A stretch of DNA of 64,000 bases, taken from positions 9,966,377-10,030,376 of the forward strand of contig CP016211.1 in the NCBI GenBank assembly GCA_001931535.1. Direction: 5' to 3'. This stretch comes from Minicystis rosea. Lineage in GTDB: Bacteria; Myxococcota_A; Polyangia; Polyangiales; Polyangiaceae. Under the pieces are notes generated by a model. The model was not told where the DNA came from. It did not search any database and saw only the letters and a program-made list of their open reading frames with translations. Of this stretch, positions 35,424 through 43,032 are shown piece by piece. A program made the position numbers and the translations under genes. Each line of letters opens with the position of its first letter. Within the stretch, counting starts at the first letter, position 1.

Positions 35424-35530
35424 CCCGATGGGGAGGGTGAGAGAGCGCCGAACGTCATCGACAGCGACCGAAGATGTTCGGGAGGGTGACAGGGCCCCTC
35501 CCAGCGCGCCGCTCCGCCCTCCCCATCGGG
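35424..35530. repeat. Perfect 14-base inverted repeat bounding 107 bases
   Basis: CCCGATGGGGAGGG at 35424-35437 is the exact inverse of CCCTCCCCATCGGG at 35517-35530, directly followed by ATTTTT. The interior contains a smaller GGGAGGG / CCCTCCC pair around GTGACAGG. It could be a MITE-like element or a structured RNA with a terminator-like end. Confidence 0.6.
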
Positions 35531-35590
35531 ATTTTTCCAACCATTTTCACCGCGTGACGATAACCATTCTGCGACTCCACCCACGCGAGG

Positions 35591-35671
35591 GCGCGGGGTG
35601 TGGTCCGCACCGACGGGTTGGTCGAGACCTCCCCCACCTCCGCGACCGTCGGTGCGGACCACACCCGGCGC
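35591..35671. repeat. Long inverted repeat (21 bases perfect, about 26 with one mismatch)
   Basis: The left arm at 35596-35616 begins GGGTGTGGTCCGCACC and is the exact inverse of 35646-35666. Five more bases on each side match with one mismatch. The loop is 29 bases. A transcript would form a very stable stem. Confidence 0.75.
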
Positions 35672-35711
35672 TCTCGGCCTCACCGAGGCCCGAGGTCGTG
35701 TGGCAGTGACC

Positions 35712-36059
35712 TCACACCAAAGAGATGCCGAGCGCCCGGCAAACGTGCTCCGCGAGGATGCCCTCGTTGATGAACGTCTTCTCCCCTCGGGGCTTCATCA
35801 CGATGTTTCCACCTGCATGGTGCACGGCCACGACGCGCCATTGGTCGTCGAACACCGGGGATCCGCTCGAGCCGCGCAGGGTATCCGTGGTGTATTGCAC
35901 GTAGCGTTCGTGGACGTTCACGACCTGATTCTCCGACAGCGCGATTTGCTTCGTCCCACCGTTCGAATAGACGCCGGCCGCCCACTCCGCCTCGACAAAG
36001 AGGCTTGGAGCATAGAATTGCTCGATGGCCTCGGCGCGCCCGGCAACGAGGTTTTGCAT
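35712..36059 (-). pseudogene. C-terminal half of an effector-associated trypsin-like peptidase
   Basis: The frame encodes the second half of a trypsin-fold peptidase: G-G-T-K-Q-I-A-L-S-E-N-Q-V-V, V-Q-Y-T-T-D-T-L-R-G-S-S-G-S-P-V-F-D-D-Q-W-R-V-V-A-V-H-H-A-G-G and I-N-E-G-I-L. The Y-T-T-D-T-x-x-G-S-S-G-S-P-V-F-x-x-x-W and N-E-G-I pattern is that of the trypsin-like peptidases found with effector-associated domains (EADs) in bacterial conflict systems. The nucleophile Ser is present, but the first barrel with catalytic His and Asp is absent. The frame runs into the 3' end of the MMPL gene 66 bases upstream. Without its N-terminal half it cannot be an active protease. Confidence 0.7.
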
Positions 36060-36124
36060 CAAGGATCCGTTGCATCGGTGCGGAGAGCGCGTCTCGGCCC
36101 TCTCGCACCGAACGGGGCGTGAAA

Positions 36125-38626
36125 TCAGGTCGTGGGCTGGAGGCGCGGGGGATCGTCGCCGGCAGGGGCGCTGGGGCGGCGGAGGAGGAGCGAGAGGAGG
36201 GCGGGGAGCGCGATGAGCGCGGTGGCGAGGCAGGTCAGCTCGCCGGCGACGGCGCAGACACCGAAGGAGAAGAGGGCGCGATTCTGTGCGACGAGGAGGG
36301 AGCCATAACCGATGATGGTGGTGGCCGAGCACATGGCGACGGCGCCGCCGGTGCTGGCCAAGGCGGCGCGGAGATCGCCGCGGCCATCGGCCTGATAACG
36401 GGCCAGGACGTTGACGGCGTAGTCGGCGGCGATGCCGAAGGTGATGGGGAGCGCGACGAAGTTCGAGAAATTGAAGCGCTCACCGGCCCAAGCGAGCGCG
36501 CCGAGCATGAGAGTGACACCGACGAGGAGCGAGCCCACCGCGGCGGCCGAGAGGCGCACCGATCGGAAGGCCACGATGGCGATGAGGAGGACGAGCCCGA
36601 GCGAGATGAGGGTCGCGCGCGGACCATCGGACTTCATGGCTGCGATGATGTCGGTGGAGAGCAACATCGATCCGGCGATGAGCGCGGGCGCGCCGTCCTC
36701 CGAGGCGGCGGCGCGGAGATCGCGGGTGAAGCCTTCCATGCGGTTCGCGTCCCACGTGCCTGCGCCGAGCTTGGGGAACACGAGCACGTTGCGATCGGCG
36801 CGGCCGTCGCGCTCGCGCAGGCCGGCTGCGAGGACGTCGGGCACGGCGGCGAGATCGAGCGGGCGGAGCGCGTCGGGGCCGAGGGCGCGCTCGACGAGGG
36901 CGCGATCCTTCTCCGGGAGCATGCTCCGGAGACGCGGTGTCAGCGCCTTGGCGAGGAGCTTGGCCTCTTCGAGCGAGGCCTCGCGCGTGGCCGGGAGCAG
37001 GCTTTGCGCGGTGCGGACCTCGCCGATGAGGCCACCGGCGCGGCCCTCGGCCACGAGCGCACGGACACGGCCTTCGACCCGCCGCGCCTGCTCGGCGTCA
37101 CGCGCCATGATGACGGTGGGCGTCAGATAACGACCCAACGTATCGTTCATGCGCTTGCCCCAATAACGCTCTCCCGTCGCGGCGGAGTCGCGCCGGCGGA
37201 GCTTGGAGAAATCGAGCTCCACCCAGTCGGCGGAGCGATGCCACACGCCGGCACAGGAGAGGACGAGCGCCACCGCGGTGATGGCGACGACGAGGCGCGG
37301 CATGCGGAGCGCGATGGAAGCGACGATTTCCGACGCGCGGCTGCGCACGCCCGTGGTGCGGCCGATGCCGGCGCCGAGGCTGGCCATCAGCGGCGGAGCG
37401 ACGGTGTAGGTCGCGACCCAACACAGGATCATGCCGATGCCGCCGATCCAACCAAATTGGTTGAAGCCGCGGAAGTCGGTGAGGATGAGAGAGCCATAGG
37501 CGACCGCCGCGGCGAACGCGGCCGCGAGGGTCGGACGCCACGTGCTCGTCACCGCGACGGAGGCGGCCTGCGTCGGATCGACGCCGCGACGGCGCTCCTC
37601 CTGGAAACGCGCGAGCAGGATGACACCGCTGTTGAGGCCATTGCCGATGATGATGGACCCGAGGAAGGCGGTGTTGGTGTTGAGGTGCCGAATCGAGAGC
37701 GGCGGCAGCGCGGCGATCCCGAAGGTCGCGGCGATGCCGGCGAAGATGGGGACGCTCAGGATGACGAGGGACGACGCCGCGCGGAAATACCAGACCAAGA
37801 GGGCGACGACGGCGAGGAGCACGAGGGCGCCGGAGAGCGAGAGATCGGTATAGAGGCCTTCGAGCTCTTCCACGGCAGTGGCCACGTCACCCGCGTAGCC
37901 CACGCGCATGTTGGCGGCGTAAGCGCCGGGGAAACCGAGGGCCTGCACGTCCGACTGCACGCGCGAGAGGAGCACGCCGTCCGAGGCTTTGCCGGCGGTC
38001 AGCGAGGCGACCTGCACCAGGAGGACGGCCGTGTGCCCGTCTTTCGAGACGAAGCGATCGTCCGGAAACGAGGGGCCTTTGCCATAACGAGCCTCGTATT
38101 TGGTACGCAGGGTCTCGATGGGAATCGGGGGCGCGGGCTCGTCGTCGAAATCGGTGCCGAGGGCGCGGGAGACCTCCCAATCGCGGCGGCGCTCGACGGC
38201 TTCGCGCAGCGTCTTCACGTCTCCCGGATCCATCATTTGCAGGGCGTACGTCTCCGCGAAGCGACGCTCCGCGACCACGTCGGCGCGCACCGCGGTGACG
38301 AGGCCGGGCGGATAGGCGCGGATCTTGGAGGCCAGATCGTCGAGGAAACGCCGCGCGGCAGGCACGTTCTCGGCGCCGCCGGTGTCGACCACGATGCCGA
38401 GATGACGGAGGCCCGGCAAACGCTCGCGCGCCGCATCGAGGGAAGCGACGCTGGGCGCGTTGGCGGGCAGGAGGTCTTCGAGATTGCTGCGCAGGCCGGC
38501 GTACGTCATGCCCATGCGCGTCCCGGCGACGGCCGTGATCGCCAGCGTGACGAGGAAGACCAGCGCGCGACGGCGCAACAGAACGGTCGTCAGGCGACCG
38601 AAGAAGGAGGTTTCGGGCGCGCTCAT
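36125..38626 (-). CDS. MMPL/RND-superfamily lipid exporter
   Basis: The 833-aa product has two repeated halves. Each has one membrane helix, a large extracytoplasmic loop (first about residues 40-255), and a cluster of five or six helices including a sterol-sensing-domain-like stretch (N-T-N-T-A-F-L-G-S-I-I-I-G-N-G-L-N-S-G and F-G-I-A-A-D-Y-A-V-N-V-L). This matches HpnN/MMPL proteins that move lipids across the inner membrane on proton motive force. The start has AGGAG five bases upstream and overlaps the stop of the PAP2/Aur1-like gene (ATGA), implying coupled translation and a shared lipid pathway. Confidence 0.9.
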   Translation of the reverse strand: MSAPETSFFGRLTTVLLRRRALVFLVTLAITAVAGTRMGMTYAGLRSNLEDLLPANAPSVASLDAARERLPGLRHLGIVVDTGGAENVPAARRFLDDLASKIRAYPPGLVTAVRADVVAERRFAETYALQMMDPGDVKTLREAVERRRDWEVSRALGTDFDDEPAPPIPIETLRTKYEARYGKGPSFPDDRFVSKDGHTAVLLVQVASLTAGKASDGVLLSRVQSDVQALGFPGAYAANMRVGYAGDVATAVEELEGLYTDLSLSGALVLLAVVALLVWYFRAASSLVILSVPIFAGIAATFGIAALPPLSIRHLNTNTAFLGSIIIGNGLNSGVILLARFQEERRRGVDPTQAASVAVTSTWRPTLAAAFAAAVAYGSLILTDFRGFNQFGWIGGIGMILCWVATYTVAPPLMASLGAGIGRTTGVRSRASEIVASIALRMPRLVVAITAVALVLSCAGVWHRSADWVELDFSKLRRRDSAATGERYWGKRMNDTLGRYLTPTVIMARDAEQARRVEGRVRALVAEGRAGGLIGEVRTAQSLLPATREASLEEAKLLAKALTPRLRSMLPEKDRALVERALGPDALRPLDLAAVPDVLAAGLRERDGRADRNVLVFPKLGAGTWDANRMEGFTRDLRAAASEDGAPALIAGSMLLSTDIIAAMKSDGPRATLISLGLVLLIAIVAFRSVRLSAAAVGSLLVGVTLMLGALAWAGERFNFSNFVALPITFGIAADYAVNVLARYQADGRGDLRAALASTGGAVAMCSATTIIGYGSLLVAQNRALFSFGVCAVAGELTCLATALIALPALLSLLLRRPSAPAGDDPPRLQPTT

Positions 38627-39546
38627 ACGGCTCCTGCTCCCGAGATGGGTTGAGCCTCGCGGCGGCGCAGCACGTATCCAGTGATCGTCACGGCGATGGC
38701 CACGACCGTCCATCCGGCGAGGGCGTCCAGCACCCAATGGTGATCGAGGTAGATGGCGGAGAAGAACATCCACATCGCGTAAAAGACGTGCAGACTGCGC
38801 GCCTTCCAACCCGCGACGCGCCAAGCGGTGAAGAGGCCGAGCATCGGATAACCACAGTGCATCGACGGCATCGCGCCGAAGACCGACGCGGCGCGCGTGT
38901 AGAAGGCACCGAAGTAATTGATGCCGAGCAACGCATCGACGCGCGCGAGCCCGGCGGGATTCGGCCGCACCGACATGTCGATGGTGCAGCCGTGCGCGTG
39001 GAGGTACCAAGGCGGCGCGGCCGGGAGCACCATCCAAATGGTGTAGGAAAGGAGGTTCGCGACCGCGAACGACCAGAGGTAATGGCGCATGCGGGGTTGA
39101 TCTTTGAAGTACAAATACACGCCGGTCGCCCCGGCGACGTACAAGTAGCCCGCGTAGGGAATCGAGCAGAACAGATCAAGCGCCGGCACGTGCCAACGTT
39201 GAAACAGATCGGGGAACGTCGTGTCCGGCCCCACGCGGAAGAACATGAGCTCGGTCGCCCGGAGCCCACACCCGAGGACGCGCTCGGGCCGCACGAAGAT
39301 GGGGCGCGCGTACTTCACCAGATCGTAGGACGCGCCGGTGACCACGAGCGGGAGCAGCGCGACGAAGAGGCGCTTCGTGCGCGGGCCGGTGTACGCGAGG
39401 ACGATGGCGACGAGCGTGAGGAAGACGTGCTCGCCGCGGAGATCGCCGATGGCGTAGATCACCGCGTAGAACGAGATCGGAATGGCGGCGGGCAGAGGCC
39501 ACCACCGGCCCCAGAGGGAGCGCACGTGCGCGAGCGCGGCGTTCAC
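38623..39546 (-). CDS. PAP2-family / inositol-phosphorylceramide-synthase-like membrane protein
   Basis: The 307-aa polytopic protein has the PAP2/Aur1 catalytic motifs A-M-P-S-M-H-C-G-Y-P-M and L-D-H-H-W-V-L-D-A-L-A-G, with His and Asp placed as in lipid phosphate phosphatases and phosphoinositol transferases. The S-M-H-x-G-x-P and D-H-H-W-x-x-D pair is close to Aur1-type synthases that add phosphoinositol to ceramide. Start is GTG with GAAGGAGG five bases upstream, overlapping a tiny upstream gene. The overlapping MMPL exporter suggests synthesis and export of a complex lipid. Substrate is not proven. Confidence 0.82.
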   Translation of the reverse strand: MNAALAHVRSLWGRWWPLPAAIPISFYAVIYAIGDLRGEHVFLTLVAIVLAYTGPRTKRLFVALLPLVVTGASYDLVKYARPIFVRPERVLGCGLRATELMFFRVGPDTTFPDLFQRWHVPALDLFCSIPYAGYLYVAGATGVYLYFKDQPRMRHYLWSFAVANLLSYTIWMVLPAAPPWYLHAHGCTIDMSVRPNPAGLARVDALLGINYFGAFYTRAASVFGAMPSMHCGYPMLGLFTAWRVAGWKARSLHVFYAMWMFFSAIYLDHHWVLDALAGWTVVAIAVTITGYVLRRREAQPISGAGAV

Positions 39547-39722
39547 GGCGCCTCCTTCATGCTGCGAAGGCGCGCGCCGGCGGCGTCATCGTCCGACGAG
39601 ATCGGCTCGATGCGCGGCGGCGTGCTCGGATGCGCGGAGGAGAAGAGTGGACGCGTGATCGGCGGCAAGGTCGTGCTCCTGCAGGGGGAGCACGGGACGC
39701 GCTCCCCGCAGCGCGGACCCAC
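39543..39722 (-). CDS. Possible small Cys-containing protein coupled to the PAP2-like gene
   Basis: A 59-codon frame begins GTG (G-P-R-C-G-E-R-V-P-C-S-P-C-R) and ends at a TGA overlapping the GTG of the PAP2-like gene. The C-x5-C-x2-C start could be a partial zinc ribbon, followed by P-I-T-R-P-L-F-S-S and an acidic patch S-D-D-D. There is a stop upstream and no strong ribosome site of its own. The GAAGGAGG serving the next gene lies within its last codons. It might be a coupling leader or chance. Confidence 0.35.
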   Translation of the reverse strand: MGPRCGERVPCSPCRSTTLPPITRPLFSSAHPSTPPRIEPISSDDDAAGARLRSMKEAP

Positions 39723-39916
39723 GTCCGACGCACGCGCCGGGCTTCGCGTCCGAGCTGGGCTGTTCCTGCTCTACTCGATCTTGCACGTCTAGTGCGTAGT
39801 GGAACCGCCGCGAAAATTATGCCGGACGCGGGGCTACGCGTGTGACGCTGTACGGGCGCAGCCTTCGTGAAGGATGCGTCGGCGACGATTTCGTCGCTCT
39901 CCCGATCCGCGGGTGA

Positions 39917-40486
39917 TCATTCGGGAGGACGCGAAGGACCATCGCTCCCGGTGCGGAGGATCTCGGTCAGCTCACGCGCGCTCGCCTGCACCTCCACCAT
40001 GCCGGACGAGAGTCGGCGGAGCGCGCGCCGCCACGCCGAAGCGTCGACGCGGCTCGGGACTTCGACGGCCCGGATCTGCTGCGAGAGAGAGGCCATCTGC
40101 TCGAGGATGGTCCCGAAGGCGACGAGCGCGCGCCGCGCCGCGGTGCCCTCGACGGCGGGCGATGGCTCGGACGTCGCGCCGATCGCGGTCGCGTCGACGG
40201 ACCGCAGGCGCCCCTGCTTGCGCTCGCGCGCGAGCATGCGGTCCACGGTGCGCCGATCGATCCCGAGGATCTCGGCGGCCTGTGTCTTGTTGCCCCCGGT
40301 GAGGTCGAGCACGCGGTGGAGGTAGCGTGCATTGAGCTCATCCATGTTGGGCCAATCCTCCTGGATGAACACGGCGGACCGATCGACGGGCACCGCGTGG
40401 ACGGCGCTCGCCGGAGCGGGCGGATCGGCGGAGGAGGGTTGCTCGGACGACGATGCGGAAATGGGTGAACGGCTTCCAGTGAACAT
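39917..40486 (-). CDS. Fis-type HTH transcriptional regulator
   Basis: The 189-aa product has an N-terminal low-complexity region, then a Fis/HTH_8 motif at about residues 48-90 (L-N-A-R-Y-L-H-R-V-L-D-L-T-G-G-N-K-T-Q-A-A-E-I-L-G-I-D-R-R-T-V-D-R-M-L). A C-terminal helical region may dimerise. It looks like the DNA-binding part of a sigma-54 activator without AAA+ or receiver domain. GGAG lies six bases before the ATG. Targets unknown. Confidence 0.82.
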   Translation of the reverse strand: MFTGSRSPISASSSEQPSSADPPAPASAVHAVPVDRSAVFIQEDWPNMDELNARYLHRVLDLTGGNKTQAAEILGIDRRTVDRMLARERKQGRLRSVDATAIGATSEPSPAVEGTAARRALVAFGTILEQMASLSQQIRAVEVPSRVDASAWRRALRRLSSGMVEVQASARELTEILRTGSDGPSRPPE

Positions 40487-40688
40487 CAGGGCTCCATCGA
40501 GGGCGGGGGCGCTTTCCCCTCATTGCCCGGATGTCGCCCGAGGCTTCGGATCTTCCGTGAGAGATCGTCGGGCCGGGCCGCCCCGCGCGCTACACAATCG
40601 CTCACGAGCGCATCGCACTTCGTTCACATCGGGCCCTCACCTTGCTCGATGGGTGGACGCCACCCAGCAAGCAGCAAGGAGTCGACGC

Positions 40689-41135
40689 ATGAACCGTCCC
40701 GTGAACCGAACCACGACCCTCCGTGTCGCGAGCAGCCTGGCCGTCGCGGCCGGCCTCGGCCTCGTCGCGCTCGCCGGGCGCGCAGGCGCAGAGCCGCCGC
40801 ACCACGGCCCGCCGCCGGAGGCCTTCACCGCATGTGACGGCAAAGCCCGCGGCGACACGTGCTCGGTGCAATTCCACGACACCGCCGTTCAAGGCACGTG
40901 CGACGCGCCTCCCGACGCGAGCAAGCTCGCTTGCCGCCCCAACCACCCGCCGCCTCCGCCCCCACCGCCGCCGGAGGCCTTCACCGCATGTGACGGCAAA
41001 GCCCGCGGCGACACCTGCTCGGTGCAATTCCACGACACCGCCGTCCAAGGCACGTGCGACGCGCCCCCCGACGCGGGCAAGCTCGCTTGCCGCCCCAACG
41101 GCCCGCCGCCCGCGCCGCCGAGCGACGGTCGCTGA
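40689..41135 (+). CDS. Secreted tandem-repeat Cys-containing protein
   Basis: The 148-aa product has a signal peptide ending near A-G-A-E, then two nearly identical 44-residue units, each with P-P-E-A-F-T-A-C-D-G-K-A-R-G-D-T-C-S-V-Q and three to four Cys, joined by a poly-Pro stretch. Disulfides in the periplasm or outside the cell are likely. The units are nearly identical in DNA, so the duplication is recent. AAGGAGT precedes the ATG. A similar C-D-G-K-x-x-G-D-x-C module occurs in small secreted myxobacterial proteins as I recall. Function unknown. Confidence 0.8.
   Translation: MNRPVNRTTTLRVASSLAVAAGLGLVALAGRAGAEPPHHGPPPEAFTACDGKARGDTCSVQFHDTAVQGTCDAPPDASKLACRPNHPPPPPPPPPEAFTACDGKARGDTCSVQFHDTAVQGTCDAPPDAGKLACRPNGPPPAPPSDGR
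40812..41099 (+). repeat. Direct repeat of 132 bases within a gene
   Basis: Unit 1 is 40812-40943 and unit 2 is 40968-41099, separated by a 24-base poly-Pro-coding spacer. The units differ at about four positions, mostly synonymous. Confidence 0.85.
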
Positions 41136-41385
41136 AGGCATGACCGAAGCGCGGACGAGCGCCGCACGCCGTCGATCAGCCTCCTTCCGAGCAAGAGGGC
41201 TCCTCGATCGACATCCCTCTTCGCGCGGCGCTCGGGAGGCTTTCTCGGGCACTTCGTGACTCGACCCATCGAATCACGCCAACCCGAAGGAGGGGCGGCT
41301 GGATGGGCAAGCCGATCGGGAGATGCGCTGTCGCGCGGCGCATCTCCGGGGAGGGACGGGCGCGTGAATTGGAGACGACGAGAAG

Positions 41386-42105
41386 ATGGCGATTCGGCAC
41401 CTGACGAACATGGATCGACGTGCGGCCCTGGAAATGCTGAGCGTCTTCGGCGCCGCCATCGTGGTGGGATGCGGCGGCGAGACGGACGGCGGTGAGGGCG
41501 GCGGCACGGACATCACCGAGTGTCACGACATTCCCAGCGAGACCGCGGGGCCTTATCCCGACAAGACCGGGATGGTCGACGACCCCACGTACCATCGAAC
41601 GGACATCACCGAAGGAAAGCCCGGTGTCCCGCTCACGGTCACCTTCACGCTGGTCGACGTCAACGCCGGTTGCGCGGCGATCGAAGGGGCGACCGTCGAG
41701 ATCTGGCACTGCGACAAGGATGGTGTCTATTCCGAGTACGATGGGCAGCCCGGCGCCTCGGATCAAACGGGCACCACGTTCCTCCGCGGCCTGCAAAAGA
41801 CGGACGCGGGAGGCCGAGCGACGTTCACCACCATCTATCCAGGCTGGTACCAAGGCCGGGTGACGCACATTCACCTCGACGTCTACGTCGATGGGCAGAG
41901 CGTCAAGGTCAGCCAAATGGCGTTTCCGGAGGACGTGACCAGGGCCGTCTACGCGTCGCCTCTCTACGCGGAGAAAGGTCAAAACTCGCTCCAGAACGAC
42001 ACCGACATGGTGTTCTCGGACGGCGACACCTACCAGCTCGCCGAGATCAGCGGCGACACCACGAGCGGCTACACGGCCACGCTGACGGTCGCGATCTCCC
42101 TCTGA
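41386..42105 (+). CDS. Intradiol-dioxygenase-fold secreted protein
   Basis: The 239-aa product begins with a twin-arginine-like and lipoprotein-like signal (D-R-R-A-A-L-E-M-L; V-V-G-C-G-G) and a Gly/Glu linker. An intradiol ring-cleavage dioxygenase domain follows: T-A-G-P-Y-P, V-E-I-W-H-C-D-K-D-G-V-Y-S-E-Y, R-A-T-F-T-T-I-Y-P-G-W-Y-Q-G-R-V-T-H-I-H. The Tyr and His that bind non-heme Fe(III) (Y in S-E-Y, Y in I-Y-P-G-W-Y, H-I-H) are present. Extracytoplasmic members of this family are common and mostly uncharacterised. An ATG eight codons later is an alternative start. Confidence 0.83.
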   Translation: MAIRHLTNMDRRAALEMLSVFGAAIVVGCGGETDGGEGGGTDITECHDIPSETAGPYPDKTGMVDDPTYHRTDITEGKPGVPLTVTFTLVDVNAGCAAIEGATVEIWHCDKDGVYSEYDGQPGASDQTGTTFLRGLQKTDAGGRATFTTIYPGWYQGRVTHIHLDVYVDGQSVKVSQMAFPEDVTRAVYASPLYAEKGQNSLQNDTDMVFSDGDTYQLAEISGDTTSGYTATLTVAISL

Positions 42106-42498
42106 AGATGCGACCGAAGACCGCCAAAACGTTGGAGCACCAACGATTGGTGGACCAACGAAAGGATCGTGGGCTCGCACCGGACGGACATCGCGTCCTC
42201 TTCTCGCGCGGGTGCTCCTCGGGCCGAGGCCCTAGCGCTGCCGCCGCTTTTTGCGGCGACCCATCGAGACCGATGGTGATGCCCGAGCGCCGGCCAGAAT
42301 TCTGGCAGAGGGCCTGGGACGGCGGCACTGGCCTACACGAGAAGAGGAGGTGACAGGGCCGCTGCCGCGCGCTAATCACTCCTCTCGCCGGGCGCTCCCG
42401 CCCGACACGGTGCCGCACGGAACGCTCGGAGCGCACCGCGGATCTCCGCCGCGCCCCCGCTCCCCGGTACTTTCTTTTCACCTCGAGGCGAACGATAC
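42106..42498. other. Palindrome-rich gene-free stretch
   Basis: No gene is evident in about 390 bases. Visible are GTTGGAGCACCAAC at 42131-42144 with TTGGTGGACCAA just after it, CGCCGC-TTTTT-GCGGCG at 42242-42258, CATCG-AGAC-CGATG near 42262, and the perfect palindrome GCCAGAATTCTGGC at 42293-42306. The promoter of the cytochrome-like gene should lie near the 3' end. Confidence 0.55.
42131..42160. repeat. Copy 1 of the GTTGGAGCWCCAAC palindrome
   Basis: GTTGGAGCACCAAC (42131-42144) followed by GATT and a second palindromic stretch TTGGTGGACCAACG. It is related to copies at 51133 and 55276. Confidence 0.6.
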
Positions 42499-42864
42499 AT
42501 GAGCATGCGTCGGATGATCGGTTGGTCGCTCGTGCTGGGCTTGGCGACGGCGGCCGCAGTGACGACCGGGTGCGGGACGACGGTCGGTGACGATGGCAAC
42601 GGCGGGGCCGGCGGCTCCGATTGCCCGAGCTATTCGGGTGAGGTGGCCTCCATCATCAAGACCTATTGCGTGACCTGCCACGTGGCCGGCGGGCAGGAAG
42701 CGGACAAGCCGTTCGACACCTATGCTGGTATCGAGGCGCACAGCAGCGAAGCGCAGGAAGAGGTCGAGTCCGGGAAGATGCCCCCGCAAGGCGCCACGGC
42801 CATTCCCGACGCCGCCCGCAAGAAGCTGGTTGCGTGGCTCGCCTGCGGCGCTCCCGAGAACTGA
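42499..42864 (+). CDS. Cytochrome-c-like lipoprotein
   Basis: The 121-aa product has a signal with lipobox T-T-G-C, a Gly-rich linker, then a small domain with the heme-binding C-V-T-C-H motif (I-I-K-T-Y-C-V-T-C-H-V-A-G-G) and a distal Met in S-G-K-M-P-P-Q-G. This resembles the short c-type cytochrome domains of planctomycetes and myxobacteria that carry electrons at the membrane surface. It stands alone between the dioxygenase-fold gene and a convergent PP2C gene. Confidence 0.85.
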   Translation: MSMRRMIGWSLVLGLATAAAVTTGCGTTVGDDGNGGAGGSDCPSYSGEVASIIKTYCVTCHVAGGQEADKPFDTYAGIEAHSSEAQEEVESGKMPPQGATAIPDAARKKLVAWLACGAPEN

Positions 42865-42993
42865 AGACATCGCGCGCGTTCGCGCCGCGACAGGGCGCCG
42901 GGGTCGCCAAGGATCGAGAGTCCTTGCGTCCCTCGCGCCCTTTCTCTTGATGGGAGCTCGATCGCCGATGGGCGGCCCGTCGGCTTTCGTTAC

Positions 42994-43021
42994 GATCGCT
43001 CCGAATCGCTTCGGAGCGATC
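42994..43021. terminator. Bidirectional hairpin between convergent genes
   Basis: GATCGCTCCGAA-TCGC-TTCGGAGCGATC is a perfect 12-base stem with a 4-base loop, 12 bases from the PP2C stop and about 130 from the cytochrome-like gene. Confidence 0.7.
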
Positions 43022-43032
43022 GCAACAGGCGG

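Larger units (their letters stand above)
35169..35711. other. Gene-free stretch with large inverted repeats
   Basis: No plausible gene is present in about 540 bases. The region holds two separate long inverted repeats (listed individually) and the half-site CCAACCATT near 35537. It lies between the two-component operon and the broken trypsin-like gene and looks like insertion debris or structured non-coding DNA. Confidence 0.6.

Noticed and set aside
39586..39786. A 66-codon minus-strand frame upstream of the PAP2-like gene.
   Set aside because: It stops before the PAP2-like gene, in another frame than the coupled small frame, and shows no ribosome site or motif.
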